From: an uncultured Saprospiraceae bacterium
GTDB lineage: Bacteria; Bacteroidota; Bacteroidia; Chitinophagales; Saprospiraceae
Reading direction: 5' to 3'
Length of the DNA stretch: 41,054 bases
Assembly: GCA_937923465.1 (NCBI GenBank)
Contig: CALDUB010000069.1
Coordinates: forward strand, 1-41,054
Shown: piece by piece, positions 1 through 8,227 of the stretch
How the letters are laid out: each line of letters starts with the position of its first letter
Position numbering within the stretch: the stretch's first letter is position 1
Position numbers and translations under genes: made by a program
The notes under the pieces: model-generated
Database searches by the model: none
What the model was told of the DNA's origin: nothing
Seen by the model: only the letters and a program-made list of their open reading frames with translations

Positions 1-261
1 TTAGCCTCTAAAATCAATAATAAGCGATTTACTAAACACTCTGTAGAGGCGGGGGAGCATGAATTTTCAACTCAATTTTATGGTAAAAAGCATAAAGCAA
101 AAACACTGACATCTAAAGTCAATGTGGAAGCAGGCAAAACACATTATGTACTGTTAATTGTCAAAGTGGGTTTTTTGACAGCTAAACTACACGCTGTAGA
201 AATCACGGAAGCCTCTGCGCAGCCTTGGCTAGGAAAAATAAAAGAAGATAAAAAATATTAA
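1..261 (+). CDS. DUF2846-like protein, C-terminal part (5' truncated by window)
   Basis: An open frame runs from base 1 to a TAA at 259-261, giving 86 residues with no start inside the window. The pattern of a polar beta-rich stretch, SVEAGEHEF, then VEAGKTHYVLLIV and a closing hydrophobic-acidic strand is like the DUF2846 family of small, usually lipid-anchored or exported proteins. That assignment rests on the two 'aG.h.f / aGktyYv' motifs only. Nothing is known about a function. The following 190 bases hold no gene before the terminator of the next, oppositely oriented gene. Confidence 0.6.
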   Translation, partial: LASKINNKRFTKHSVEAGEHEFSTQFYGKKHKAKTLTSKVNVEAGKTHYVLLIVKVGFLTAKLHAVEITEASAQPWLGKIKEDKKY

Positions 262-388
262 AAAGAGGGTAGTGGGTAAAACGACTGATGCATTGCTTTT
301 ACTCACAAGGTGACTTTGAGTCACCTCGTGAGTATCCTCCGATTTCATCCTCTACCAAAAGGAGAAATACAGAACATCCTACAAACAA

Positions 389-424
389 AAAGCGCCTTCT
401 CTCAGTTTTGAGAGAAGGCGCTTT
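389..424 (-). terminator. Hairpin terminator for the P-domain/T9SS gene
   Basis: A perfect 16-bp stem (AAAGCGCCTTCTCTCA and its complement) closes a four-base loop. Read on the minus strand it lies 27 bases after the stop codon at 451 and is followed by a T-rich run. Confidence 0.85.
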
Positions 425-450
425 CATTTACATGAAATAGTAAGCTAAAC

Positions 451-2328
451 TTACTTCATCACAACAACCTTCTTCATCGCAGTACCCTCCGCACTTTCCA
501 AAGAAAGCATGTAGATACCATTTTCAAAAGAAGCAGTATTAATCGTAGTCAAAGCACTCGGTGCATTGTTCAATAAAACAACTCTTCCTGCTGCATCATA
601 GAGCGTGACATTCGTCAAGTCAGTCGTACCTGCTTGGATGAATAATTGACTTGATGCTGGCTGAGGGTAAATCTCAATACCATTCGCCCAAGTATTATCC
701 GTACCAGTAGTAACCGAAGCTTCTACAGGAGTGGCAACATCAATAGGAAAGGCAACCTCTGCTGTATTCATGACAGAAACACCTTGTAACATCAACGCCT
801 CCGCATTTGGAGTTGCATCAGATTTAACCTGAGCAATCAAAGAACCGACAATGCCTTGTGCAGGACTTCCGAAGCCGTCCGTTTGTGTTATCGCTACGTG
901 TAAGATATTGTTTTCTAAAATGGCTACAGACATATTGTTCACAAAGATTTCACCATTTGCAACAAAATCAACCGTTGATAAATCAAATACATTAGCATCC
1001 AAAGTGATATCAAAAGCGACACCTGTCATCACAAAACCGTTAATCGTATTCAAAGTAATTGGTAAGTTTACCATATCGCCTTGAGCGGTTTCGATAGCAT
1101 CAGCAGTCATTGTAATCATTTCACTGCTGTACACGAAAGGAGAAAATTCTGTTAAGTTATCAGAGTGTGTCTGTCCAAAGTTAGCAACGATAGCCGCCGC
1201 GTCTGCTTCATCAATAGTACCGTCACCATTAGAGTCAAAGAACTTGTAATCTACATCACTTACTTGAGTTTCTTCCCCCCAGTAGTATGCGTACTCTGCG
1301 CCCCAGTCTGTTGTCGCACTTGCGCGAGCAGGACCAGTTGCACCATAGCCTAGACCCATGTATAATAAATCTTGTGCATTGACAATTCCGTCATTATTTC
1401 CGTCACCAGGCCAGATATTTGGTTGAGGCATCGGAACTACATTGACAATGATAGTTGCTTGAACTATATTTCCTAAATCGTCCATTACAAGAATACACAA
1501 AGTATCTGTCCCCGAAGAAACACCTTGGTAAGTAACACATTCTCCGTCAAAACTCCAAACGACACTTACCTCATTTTCTTCTGGACAAAGGTCTGTAACA
1601 TCAACCATGATAGGTAAACAAGCTACACCTGTTTCGCCAACGAAGATAGTAGTTTCGATGACGATTGGTTCGCCGTCTGTTGGAGTATCTGGAGCATCTT
1701 CACATTCAATTTCATCTGGATTTTGGAAGTTTAGCCCCCAATTGTTCAAGTAAGAACCAAATTCTGCATTACAAACACAGTTGACATATAGAGTCCACTC
1801 ACCGCTAACAGTATTACCAGCTACGTTAAAATCATTCAAATCACAGTTAGGACTTGGCACAGAACCATTATGGATATCCGCAGCACCTAAACCACAAGCT
1901 AAAGTCCAATCTCCTTCGATACAATTTACTGAACCGTTACAAACGTCTGCGTAAGATTGACCAGTAGTCAAAGGCATCGCATTACCTGGAACGAAAGTAA
2001 AGTTGGCACCATTTGCAGGTGAACCACATTGTCCGACAGCATTTCCTTCGTCACCCATCAATGCGTAGTGTACGCCAGCAGGAGAAACTAAAGACATCGA
2101 AACATCACCCAACCAAGTGTGGTGTAAATCAATGTCAACTGAAACTAATGGATTAGCTCCCAAGTCGTCCGTTCCTGTTGTTTCTACCGTGATGGTAGAA
2201 GAGATAGAAGCGACGATTTCCCCCATGACGTAAGTATCATTTGGGCAGTCAATACATTCACATTGAGCTGAAAGATTTTGCCCGGCAAAGAAACAGGCGA
2301 ACAAGAGTAGAAGTAAGCTTTTTTTCAT
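451..2328 (-). CDS. Exported multidomain protein: P-domain-like, Ca-binding loops, cohesin-like, T9SS type A tail
   Basis: This 625-residue protein is predicted to be secreted through Sec and then the type IX secretion system. The ATG at 2328 is chosen because it starts a clear signal peptide (MKKSLLLLLFACFFAG, ending SAQ near residue 22); the 33-residue upstream extension of the open frame is low-complexity and unlikely. Residues about 37-205 resemble a proprotein-convertase P domain (DIDLHHTWLGDVSMSLVSP, then GEWTLYV and LNNWGL). Two EF-hand/dockerin-type calcium loops follow (GDGNNDGIVNAQD at 308-320, DSNGDGTIDEAD at 365-376). About 404-512 is a beta-sandwich like cohesin domains. The last 70 residues, from IEIYPQPASSQLF to a basic end (MKKVVVMK), are a T9SS sorting domain. 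No catalytic domain is seen; an adhesive or scaffold role is inference. Confidence 0.85.
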   Translation of the reverse strand: MKKSLLLLLFACFFAGQNLSAQCECIDCPNDTYVMGEIVASISSTITVETTGTDDLGANPLVSVDIDLHHTWLGDVSMSLVSPAGVHYALMGDEGNAVGQCGSPANGANFTFVPGNAMPLTTGQSYADVCNGSVNCIEGDWTLACGLGAADIHNGSVPSPNCDLNDFNVAGNTVSGEWTLYVNCVCNAEFGSYLNNWGLNFQNPDEIECEDAPDTPTDGEPIVIETTIFVGETGVACLPIMVDVTDLCPEENEVSVVWSFDGECVTYQGVSSGTDTLCILVMDDLGNIVQATIIVNVVPMPQPNIWPGDGNNDGIVNAQDLLYMGLGYGATGPARASATTDWGAEYAYYWGEETQVSDVDYKFFDSNGDGTIDEADAAAIVANFGQTHSDNLTEFSPFVYSSEMITMTADAIETAQGDMVNLPITLNTINGFVMTGVAFDITLDANVFDLSTVDFVANGEIFVNNMSVAILENNILHVAITQTDGFGSPAQGIVGSLIAQVKSDATPNAEALMLQGVSVMNTAEVAFPIDVATPVEASVTTGTDNTWANGIEIYPQPASSQLFIQAGTTDLTNVTLYDAAGRVVLLNNAPSALTTINTASFENGIYMLSLESAEGTAMKKVVVMK

Positions 2329-2745
2329 GATAGAAAGTTTTTCAGAATTGTTGTTGGATATTTCTTGGAGAAAAATCAAGTTATTTATTGATGAATATTT
2401 CTTAGAATATTCGCCATTTATAAGCAAGATTATCTAAGAAGGTTTAAGAGAAAAACGACATATTTTGTATGATAATGAGCAAAAATGACTTGTTTTCTAA
2501 TTCTAAGATTAAAAATTAAGTGTTTTCGCTGCATGAAGAGTCCTGTTTTTCTTCTGTTTTCTTTTAAATTTGGTATAAATATAGGTTAAAAAGAGAAGTA
2601 GTCCTTTTTTTATTCTGTATTAGATAAGTAATAGACAAAAGAAATGTAAAAAAGTAGACAAATCGTAAGGGCTGGAGGATTTTCGACTGTCTTATGAAGA
2701 CAGAAATATATTCTTTAATAGTGAAATATTGATGTATATCAAAAA

Positions 2746-2779
2746 AAAAGGTCAATACCGTTAAAGATATTGACCTTTT
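2746..2779 (-). terminator. Hairpin terminator, minus-strand polarity
   Basis: A perfect 12-bp stem (AAAAGGTCAATA / TATTGACCTTTT) with a 10-base loop. On the minus strand it is followed by a run of nine T, so it fits termination of the propeller gene whose stop codon is at 2955, about 175 bases away. Confidence 0.7.
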
Positions 2780-2915
2780 GTCGAATAATATTCGGTTTTG
2801 GCATAAAATTCTCCTTTATCTATGGGAAAGGATGCAACTTGTTATTAAATATTACGTCCTATACATAAGGAATTACTAATCCACAAAAATTTCATACTAA
2901 TTCAGTTTTATTGTA

Positions 2916-2942
2916 AGGCAGTCGTTTTGGTGACGACTGCCT
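2916..2942. terminator. Hairpin just after the propeller gene stop
   Basis: A 10-bp perfect stem (AGGCAGTCGT / ACGACTGCCT) lies 13 bases beyond the stop codon of the minus-strand gene at 2955. The T-run (ATTTTTTGT) is on the plus-strand side, so as a minus-strand terminator it lacks the usual tail; it may act with the hairpin at 2746-2779. Confidence 0.5.
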
Positions 2943-2954
2943 ATTTTTTGTCTA

Positions 2955-3836
2955 CTATTGACCCACTAAGACAACTTTTCCTCCGCGACTCACTGCCATG
3001 CGTGTTACAGACTGAATACCAAATCCATTTAAATCTGTCATCAATTCCCAGTTACTTGATTTTCCTTCGCTGTATTTATACATCTTGCTACCACGCGCCA
3101 TGATGAATGTTCCGTCAGATAAGATTTCGAAGTCTTCACTGCCTCCTAAGGTTTGCACTATTGTACGCAAAGTTCCCGTATTGATATCCAATTCTTTTAA
3201 GAACCAAGCATCGTCAGATGACTTATGAACAACGGCAATATTTCCGTTGTTCATTCTTTTGAAACAACGACCTGGGTCTTGCGCGACATACTTTGTCGTA
3301 CCTGTACGGATGTCTCCAATCACCAATTGATTTGGCGCATCTACCAAAAACAAGAGCACTTCATTTTCATTTATCCAAAAATGATAACCCACATTAGTCA
3401 GGTCTTTAAAAATAGCAGAACCTGCATTACTTCTATCTATTGGATATTTCCAAAGACGCTGCGCACCTTGACTATTCGCGTCTACGCGGATGACGCTAAA
3501 ATTGCGATTATCAGGCATAACAGTAGGAGAGTATTCACTTTGGTTTGTCTCTGTGACTCGTGTCAGCTCTTCGCGGTCAGCATTGAGTGCATAGATTTCA
3601 GTCTGTGCGCCATTTTTAGTTTGAACAGTGACGTAGACTTCATTCTCTGAGAAAAATGCTGGTTGGTTATTATAACCGTCAGGATTAAACTTAGATGCAA
3701 AAACGGGTTTGGTGAAAATTACATTTCCATCCTTGGTTGCCAACTGAAACATGTACAGATTAGTGACAGGAATATTTTGTGCAAAAATAGGTAGGCACAA
3801 AGCAATAAATGAGAGGGATAAAAAGAGTTTTTTCAT
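2955..3836 (-). CDS. Exported TolB/WD40-like beta-propeller protein
   Basis: This 293-residue protein starts with a signal peptide (MKKLFLSLSFIALCLPIFAQ). The mature part is built of about five repeats that alternate a hydrophobic strand with a polar turn, for example PAFFSENEVYVTV, YSPTVMPDNRNFSVIRV, YHFWINENEVLLFLV, RMNNGNIAVVHKS and FEILSDGTFIMARGSKMYKY. This spacing is what PD40/TolB-type propellers show. It carries neither a sorting tail nor a catalytic domain, so it probably stays in the periplasm or is released; a binding role is inference. A -7 box lies about 90 bases upstream at 3924-3931. Confidence 0.8.
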   Translation of the reverse strand: MKKLFLSLSFIALCLPIFAQNIPVTNLYMFQLATKDGNVIFTKPVFASKFNPDGYNNQPAFFSENEVYVTVQTKNGAQTEIYALNADREELTRVTETNQSEYSPTVMPDNRNFSVIRVDANSQGAQRLWKYPIDRSNAGSAIFKDLTNVGYHFWINENEVLLFLVDAPNQLVIGDIRTGTTKYVAQDPGRCFKRMNNGNIAVVHKSSDDAWFLKELDINTGTLRTIVQTLGGSEDFEILSDGTFIMARGSKMYKYSEGKSSNWELMTDLNGFGIQSVTRMAVSRGGKVVLVGQ

Positions 3837-3923
3837 CTTGGTATTTGATTTGGAAACGAATAAAATGCCTTCTTCTCAGTAGAGATTTAGACAAACGCAT
3901 TACGAATTGAGGGGTTTGCTCTG

Positions 3924-3931
3924 CAAAAATA
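3924..3931 (-). promoter_or_regulatory. -7 box TATTTTTG for the propeller gene
   Basis: On the minus strand this is TATTTTTG, an exact match to the Bacteroidota -7 element TAnnTTTG. No good TTG is found about 20 bases further upstream, so the promoter is only half supported. It would give a leader of about 80 bases. Confidence 0.4.
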
Positions 3932-4027
3932 AGCGAATCTTCCACGAATCTGCTAATTTTGACTTCCGCAAATATTATTTAGTCCTTACAAAAGCTAAAT
4001 CTATAGTTTTTTAAACACCAAAACAGC

Positions 4028-4055
4028 CGATAACTAATAACCAATAACTAATAAA
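4028..4055 (+). repeat. Short tandem phrases directly before a start codon (ATAACTA type)
   Basis: Imperfect tandem copies of ATAACTA/ATAACCA abut the ATG of the sugar dehydrogenase. It is one of about ten such phrase tracts in the window (see findings). Confidence 0.6.
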
Positions 4056-5891
4056 ATGAAGAATAATTTACTTCTCTTTTGTGCTCTGTTTCTGAGTACT
4101 TTTCTTTTTGCTCAAGACTTAGAATTAGTAGAGTTCGCAACGGGTTTAGATAGTCCAGTTGATATTACTAATGCAGGTGATGACCGCCTTTTTATTACGG
4201 AACGTGATGGTACTATTCGTATTGTTAATCCTGACGGTAGCATTGAACCGGGAGAATTTTTAGATATTGATAACTTAGTAACTTCTTGTGGCGGTTCTTG
4301 TGAAATTGGTCTTTTGGGATTAGATTTTCACCCAGATTTTGCAAACAATGGATTTTTCTATGTGAATTATACCGCAACAGGTGGTGGAAATACGCACGTA
4401 AGTCGCTTTTCTGTTTCTACAGATAATCCAAATGCTGCGGACCCCAGTTCAGAAGTTCTACTATTGAATATCCCTCAACCTTACGGAAATCATAATGGTG
4501 GCGGTATCAAGTTTGGTCCTGACGGTTATTTGTACATCGGCATGGGTGACGGTGGCTCTGGTGGAGACCCTCAGGCATTCTCGCAAAATCGCCAAACACT
4601 TTTGGGTAAAATGTTGCGGATAGATGTTGATGGTGGTTTTCCATACGGCATTCCTGCGGATAATCCATTTGTGAATGATGACGAGACATTAGACGAGATT
4701 TGGTCGATAGGTATGCGTAATCCTTGGCGTTTTAGTTTTGACCGTTTAACGAATGATTTATGGATTGGAGATGTAGGACAAAATGCATGGGAAGAAGTAG
4801 ACTTTGAGCCAGCAGGTAGTGCAGGAGGTCTAAACTATGGTTGGAGATGTCGTGAAGGACAAACAAATTTCAATACTGCAAACTGTCCTCCCACTTCTGA
4901 ATTAACAGAACCTGTACACGTTTACGAGACATCAAGTGGTTTTGGACAAGGTTGTTCTATCACGGGGGGCTTTGTTTATCGAGGTTGTGATTATCCTGAA
5001 TTGTATGGCAAGTATATTTACGGTGATTACTGCTCTTCTCGTATTTGGGCATTGACGCCTAACGGTGACGGCACATTTAGTAATCAAGAATTATTGAACT
5101 ACGACAACAACGAAATTAGTGCTTTTGGAGAAGATATCAATGGCGAGCTTTACATGGCAGCATTGAGTGAAGGGCGTATTTATCGTTTGACGGAAACTTC
5201 TAATCCTGCTACTATTTTCTTTAATGTCAGCGATGTAAGTTGTCCAAATGAAGCGGACGGTGCGATTGATTTGACTTTGGCGGGTGACAATACTTATATC
5301 TGGTCAAACGGCGCGACAACGGAAGATATCTCAGGCTTGCTTTCTGGTGAATACACAGTGACGGTTACAACGGAAGGTGGCTGCGAAAAAGTACAGACAT
5401 TTGAGATTGAAGAGCCAAACTTACCGATTATCACGATTGCAAATGACAATGGAACACTTAGCGTCACAGGAACTACGAATGAGGTGAATTGGATTTTGGA
5501 TGGAGTAATTGTTGGAACAGGAAGTACTTTTACACCAAATGAAAGTGGAGATTATATAGCATCCTATATCGATGCAAATGGATGTGATATTACTTCAGAT
5601 GCTATAACGATTATGGTTAGTTCTATCGAAGATTTGGAAATTGTAGAGAATCTTTTTATCGCTCCAAATCCATTTAAAGACGCTATTCAATTAGAGTTTA
5701 ATTCTTCTGAAAAATCAGATTTTACTTTACGCATATTGAATATAGATGGCAAAGAAATGCATCATGAGAAGTTCACCGCAGATGGACTAACAACACGTAG
5801 TTTGTCTCTTCCTAATTTAACAAGCGGGATTTATTTTTTACACCTTGGAAATGAAAAAGGAGAATTTGTGCAGAAACTAGTTAAGGAATAG
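4056..5891 (+). CDS. PQQ-type sugar dehydrogenase (sGDH/Asd-like) with SprB-like repeat and T9SS tail
   Basis: A 611-residue secreted protein. The signal peptide is MKNNLLLFCALFLSTFLFAQ. Residues about 24-378 form a six-bladed propeller of the soluble glucose/aldose sugar dehydrogenase family, with LLGLDFHPDFANNGFFYVNY, the catalytic-His segment GNHNGGGIKFGPDGYLYIG (His146) and RNPWRFSFD (Arg221/Arg225). Enzymes of this family oxidise sugars with pyrroloquinoline quinone; which sugar is used here, and whether PQQ is made by the cell, cannot be told. Residues about 390-455 are an SprB-like repeat (CPNEADGAIDLTL.. YIWSNGATTEDISGL), and from 535 on (IAPNPFKDAIQLEF to FVQKLVKE) is a T9SS type A sorting domain. 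The 27 bases before the ATG are a run of 'ataacta/ataacca' phrases. Confidence 0.9.
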   Translation: MKNNLLLFCALFLSTFLFAQDLELVEFATGLDSPVDITNAGDDRLFITERDGTIRIVNPDGSIEPGEFLDIDNLVTSCGGSCEIGLLGLDFHPDFANNGFFYVNYTATGGGNTHVSRFSVSTDNPNAADPSSEVLLLNIPQPYGNHNGGGIKFGPDGYLYIGMGDGGSGGDPQAFSQNRQTLLGKMLRIDVDGGFPYGIPADNPFVNDDETLDEIWSIGMRNPWRFSFDRLTNDLWIGDVGQNAWEEVDFEPAGSAGGLNYGWRCREGQTNFNTANCPPTSELTEPVHVYETSSGFGQGCSITGGFVYRGCDYPELYGKYIYGDYCSSRIWALTPNGDGTFSNQELLNYDNNEISAFGEDINGELYMAALSEGRIYRLTETSNPATIFFNVSDVSCPNEADGAIDLTLAGDNTYIWSNGATTEDISGLLSGEYTVTVTTEGGCEKVQTFEIEEPNLPIITIANDNGTLSVTGTTNEVNWILDGVIVGTGSTFTPNESGDYIASYIDANGCDITSDAITIMVSSIEDLEIVENLFIAPNPFKDAIQLEFNSSEKSDFTLRILNIDGKEMHHEKFTADGLTTRSLSLPNLTSGIYFLHLGNEKGEFVQKLVKE

Positions 5892-5949
5892 AATGGTAGA
5901 CGGTGGACGGCTTACGGTTGCTTCGCTTGACAGATAGAAAACATTTAAG

Positions 5950-5986
5950 AACGGTTTGTAACAAGAATTTCCTGTTACAAGCCGTT
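5950..5986 (+). terminator. Terminator of the sugar dehydrogenase gene
   Basis: A 14-bp stem with one G-T pair (AACGGTTTGTAACA / TGTTACAAGCCGTT) and a nine-base loop, followed by TTATTTTA on the plus strand. It is 59 bases after the stop codon. Confidence 0.8.
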
Positions 5987-6002
5987 TTATTTTAAAGAAC
6001 CA

Positions 6003-6010
6003 TATATTTG
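6003..6010 (+). promoter_or_regulatory. -7 box TATATTTG for the zinc phospholipase-like gene
   Basis: TATATTTG matches TAnnTTTG exactly and ends 17 bases before the ATG at 6028, giving a leader of only about ten bases. The -33 TTG is not clear, because this spot is the tail of the preceding terminator. Confidence 0.45.
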
Positions 6011-6027
6011 CGTAACAATTCTGCATT

Positions 6028-7290
6028 ATGAAAAAACAGATACTACTTCCTCTTATTATAATTGTTGGCTTTATCGCCACAGCTTTTCTTTCCAATAGCG
6101 AAGATGCTTGGGGTTTCTTTGGGCACCGTCGTATCAATCGTATGGCAGTATTCACATTGCCGCCCGACATGATGACATTCTTCAAGCCGAATATAGAATA
6201 CATCACTGCACACGCTGTTGACCCCGACAAACGTCGTTATGCAACCAAGCATGAAGCCGTGCGACACTACATTGATATTGATATGTACGGCAAAGCGCCT
6301 TTCAATAACTTGCCGCGTGATTGGTCAGAAGCCCTTATGGTTTGGACGGATGTTTTAATAATAGACTCAAAAGGAGACACAACAATCGTTTTTACAGAAA
6401 AACCCGCTAAAAGAGCAGAAGGTGCAGGTACTGAAGAGCTTTGGTATCCTCAGGGCACACTCTTTAATGACGCGGTTAATCCGATTAGACACATAGATTA
6501 CAAGTCATTTTTTATAGACAAAATCCTCTCTAATTATTATGAAGACGAGTGGACTTGTGATTGCGATGACTTTGAAGATGTAGTTGGGCAGGGCTTTAGA
6601 GATTGCAAAAAAATATTCATCGAAGACCATTTGTCGCATGCAGGTATTGTACCTTATCACTTGATGCACATGAAAAAACGCTTAACAAAAGCATTTGTCA
6701 ATAATGATGTGCGTAATATCTTACGGAATTCAGCGGAGTATGGACATTATTTGGGAGATGCGCACGTTCCATTACACACTACCGAAAATTACAACGGACA
6801 GATGACTGACCAAGTAGGTATTCATGCCTTTTGGGAAAGCCGCATTCCTGAACTTTTCGCAGATGACACCTATGACTTTTTCGTAGGAAAAGCAGAGTAT
6901 ATTGATAATCCAAGAGATTATTTTTGGGATATTGTATTAGAGAGCCATTCTTATCTGGACAGTGTTCTTTTAATCGAAAAGCGCATCAGTGAAACATTTC
7001 CACAAGACCAACAGTACTGCTATGACGAACGCCTTGGACGTACTATTCGGACAGAGTGCCGCGCTTATGCAGAAGAATATCAACGACAAATGAATGGTCT
7101 AATGGAAACACGCATGCAAGATGCTATTCGCGCAGTTGGCAACGTGTGGTACACTTGTTGGGTAGATGCAGGTTCTCCTGATTTAAAGAAATTATTGTTA
7201 AGTGAAAAAGAAAGAGTCGCAGAAGCAAAAGAAGAAGAAGAGTTAGATAATAAAGTGAATAGTGGAGCAATTATTGGGCGACCACATTAA
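6028..7290 (+). CDS. Zinc-dependent phospholipase C / S1-P1 nuclease fold protein
   Basis: This 420-residue protein has an N-terminal hydrophobic segment (about 5-21) that could be a signal peptide or anchor. The fold is read from spaced zinc ligands: W28-x4-H33 just after the signal region (the family uses the mature N-terminal Trp), D65/D67, H80, then H240-x3-D244-x5-H250 in HYLGDAHVPLH, and H266-x3-E270 in HAFWESRIPEL. The final Glu, rather than Asp, is as in Bacillus cereus phospholipase C; S1/P1 nucleases have Asp there. So a trinuclear-zinc phosphoesterase is well supported, while the substrate (phospholipid or nucleic acid) is not. The last 35 residues are charged and probably disordered. 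Confidence 0.8.
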   Translation: MKKQILLPLIIIVGFIATAFLSNSEDAWGFFGHRRINRMAVFTLPPDMMTFFKPNIEYITAHAVDPDKRRYATKHEAVRHYIDIDMYGKAPFNNLPRDWSEALMVWTDVLIIDSKGDTTIVFTEKPAKRAEGAGTEELWYPQGTLFNDAVNPIRHIDYKSFFIDKILSNYYEDEWTCDCDDFEDVVGQGFRDCKKIFIEDHLSHAGIVPYHLMHMKKRLTKAFVNNDVRNILRNSAEYGHYLGDAHVPLHTTENYNGQMTDQVGIHAFWESRIPELFADDTYDFFVGKAEYIDNPRDYFWDIVLESHSYLDSVLLIEKRISETFPQDQQYCYDERLGRTIRTECRAYAEEYQRQMNGLMETRMQDAIRAVGNVWYTCWVDAGSPDLKKLLLSEKERVAEAKEEEELDNKVNSGAIIGRPH

Positions 7291-7385
7291 ACTGCTTACT
7301 GAATTACTTGTTACTATATTACTTCCATTTTAAAATGGCGCAAGACATCGAAAAGTAGACAATCATCAATAGACAATTTGAAAAT

Positions 7386-7913
7386 ATGATTTCAAAGAAA
7401 ATGACCAAAGCTCTTAATGAGCAAATCAAACTAGAAGGAACAGCCTCTTTCATTTATTTATCAATGGCATCTTGGTGTGATACACAAGGGTTAGAAGGTT
7501 GTGCCGCATTTATGCACCGTCAGTCAGCAGAAGAACGCGAGCATATGTTGCGTATTTTTCATTATCTAAGCGAAGTAGATGCACACGCTCTAGTGCCAGC
7601 TATCAAGCAGCCAACAGATAAGTGGAAATCTGTTCAAGTAATGTTGAAAGAAGTCTATGAGCACGAGAAAAAAGTAACAGCTTCTATCAATAATTTATTG
7701 GATATCGCAAGGTCTGAAAACGATTATAATACAGAGAATTTTTTACAATGGTATATTAACGAACAGCGCGAAGAAGAAAATTTGATGCGTTCTATTTTGG
7801 ATAAAGTAAACTTAATCGGGGAGGGACCGATGAGTTTGTACTACATTGATAAAGAAATTTCTGCTGTAAATAAAGCAGAAGAAAAAGCAGAGACAGCAGG
7901 CGGCGAAGAATAG
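7386..7913 (+). CDS. ftnA: Bacterial non-haem ferritin
   Basis: A 175-residue iron-storage protein that assembles into a 24-mer, oxidises Fe(II) and stores it as ferric mineral in the cytoplasm. All six ferroxidase-centre residues of FtnA fall at the same numbers: Glu17, Glu50, His53, Glu94, Gln127 and Glu130. The length is normal for the family, with an acidic, alanine/glutamate-rich tail. The gene is a single unit with its own strong terminator. The 30 bases before the ATG carry the phrases TAGACAATCATCAATAGACAA instead of a ribosome binding site. No Fur box was recognised. Confidence 0.95.
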   Translation: MISKKMTKALNEQIKLEGTASFIYLSMASWCDTQGLEGCAAFMHRQSAEEREHMLRIFHYLSEVDAHALVPAIKQPTDKWKSVQVMLKEVYEHEKKVTASINNLLDIARSENDYNTENFLQWYINEQREEENLMRSILDKVNLIGEGPMSLYYIDKEISAVNKAEEKAETAGGEE

Positions 7914-7941
7914 GATTTAGAAGAAGTTATCGTTCTTTAGA

Positions 7942-7997
7942 AAAATTAAGGTGTCAAGCTAGTGTACTCATTACACTGCTTGACACCTTAATTTTTT
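7942..7997 (+). terminator. Long terminator hairpin of ferritin
   Basis: A 19-bp perfect stem (AAAAATTAAGGTGTCAAGC and complement) is extended by a further 6 bp after a one-base bulge, with a five-base loop, and is followed by T residues. The A-rich left arm makes it able to act in both directions. Confidence 0.85.
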
Positions 7998-8096
7998 CTC
8001 CTAATCCTTAATTTTTTACAAAATGAAACTTCTCACCTTTTCTTGCTGTTCTTTGGCAAGGTATTAGAAAACATCTTATGTATTACAAAAAACTAT

Positions 8097-8104
8097 TACA
8101 TTTG
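8097..8104 (+). promoter_or_regulatory. Possible -7 box (TACATTTG) for cysS
   Basis: TACATTTG matches TAnnTTTG, 124 bases upstream of cysS in the 314-base gap between ferritin and cysS. No matching TTG is present at the usual distance, so it stands alone. The rest of the gap holds the ferritin terminator and, at 8199-8220, phrases of the type CCAACTGCCAACTATCAACTA. Confidence 0.3.
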
Positions 8105-8198
8105 CGCTCGCAAGTGAAAGTGTAGTAGTGTTTTTCTCGTAAAAAATCAAACATCAGTTTTCAAAAACGGTAAATTAGGTAAAGGCGGACTACCAACC

Positions 8199-8222
8199 TC
8201 CAACTGCCAACTATCAACTATT
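8199..8222 (+). repeat. Tandem phrases before cysS (CCAACTATCAACTA type)
   Basis: CCTCCAACTGCCAACTATCA with CCAAC/TCAAC units runs to six bases before the cysS ATG and leaves no purine-rich ribosome binding site. Confidence 0.55.
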
Positions 8223-8227
8223 TAGAA

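Larger units (their letters stand above)
2329..2954. other. Intergenic region, no convincing gene
   Basis: About 620 AT-rich bases between two minus-strand genes. Apart from the two hairpins listed separately (2746-2779 and 2916-2942) I see nothing that supports a gene. A 63-codon minus-strand frame at 2564-2755 is low complexity and has no family resemblance. Confidence 0.6.

Noticed and set aside
2564-2755. 63-codon minus-strand frame
   Set aside because: Low complexity, overlaps the terminator hairpin at 2746 and has no resemblance to any family.
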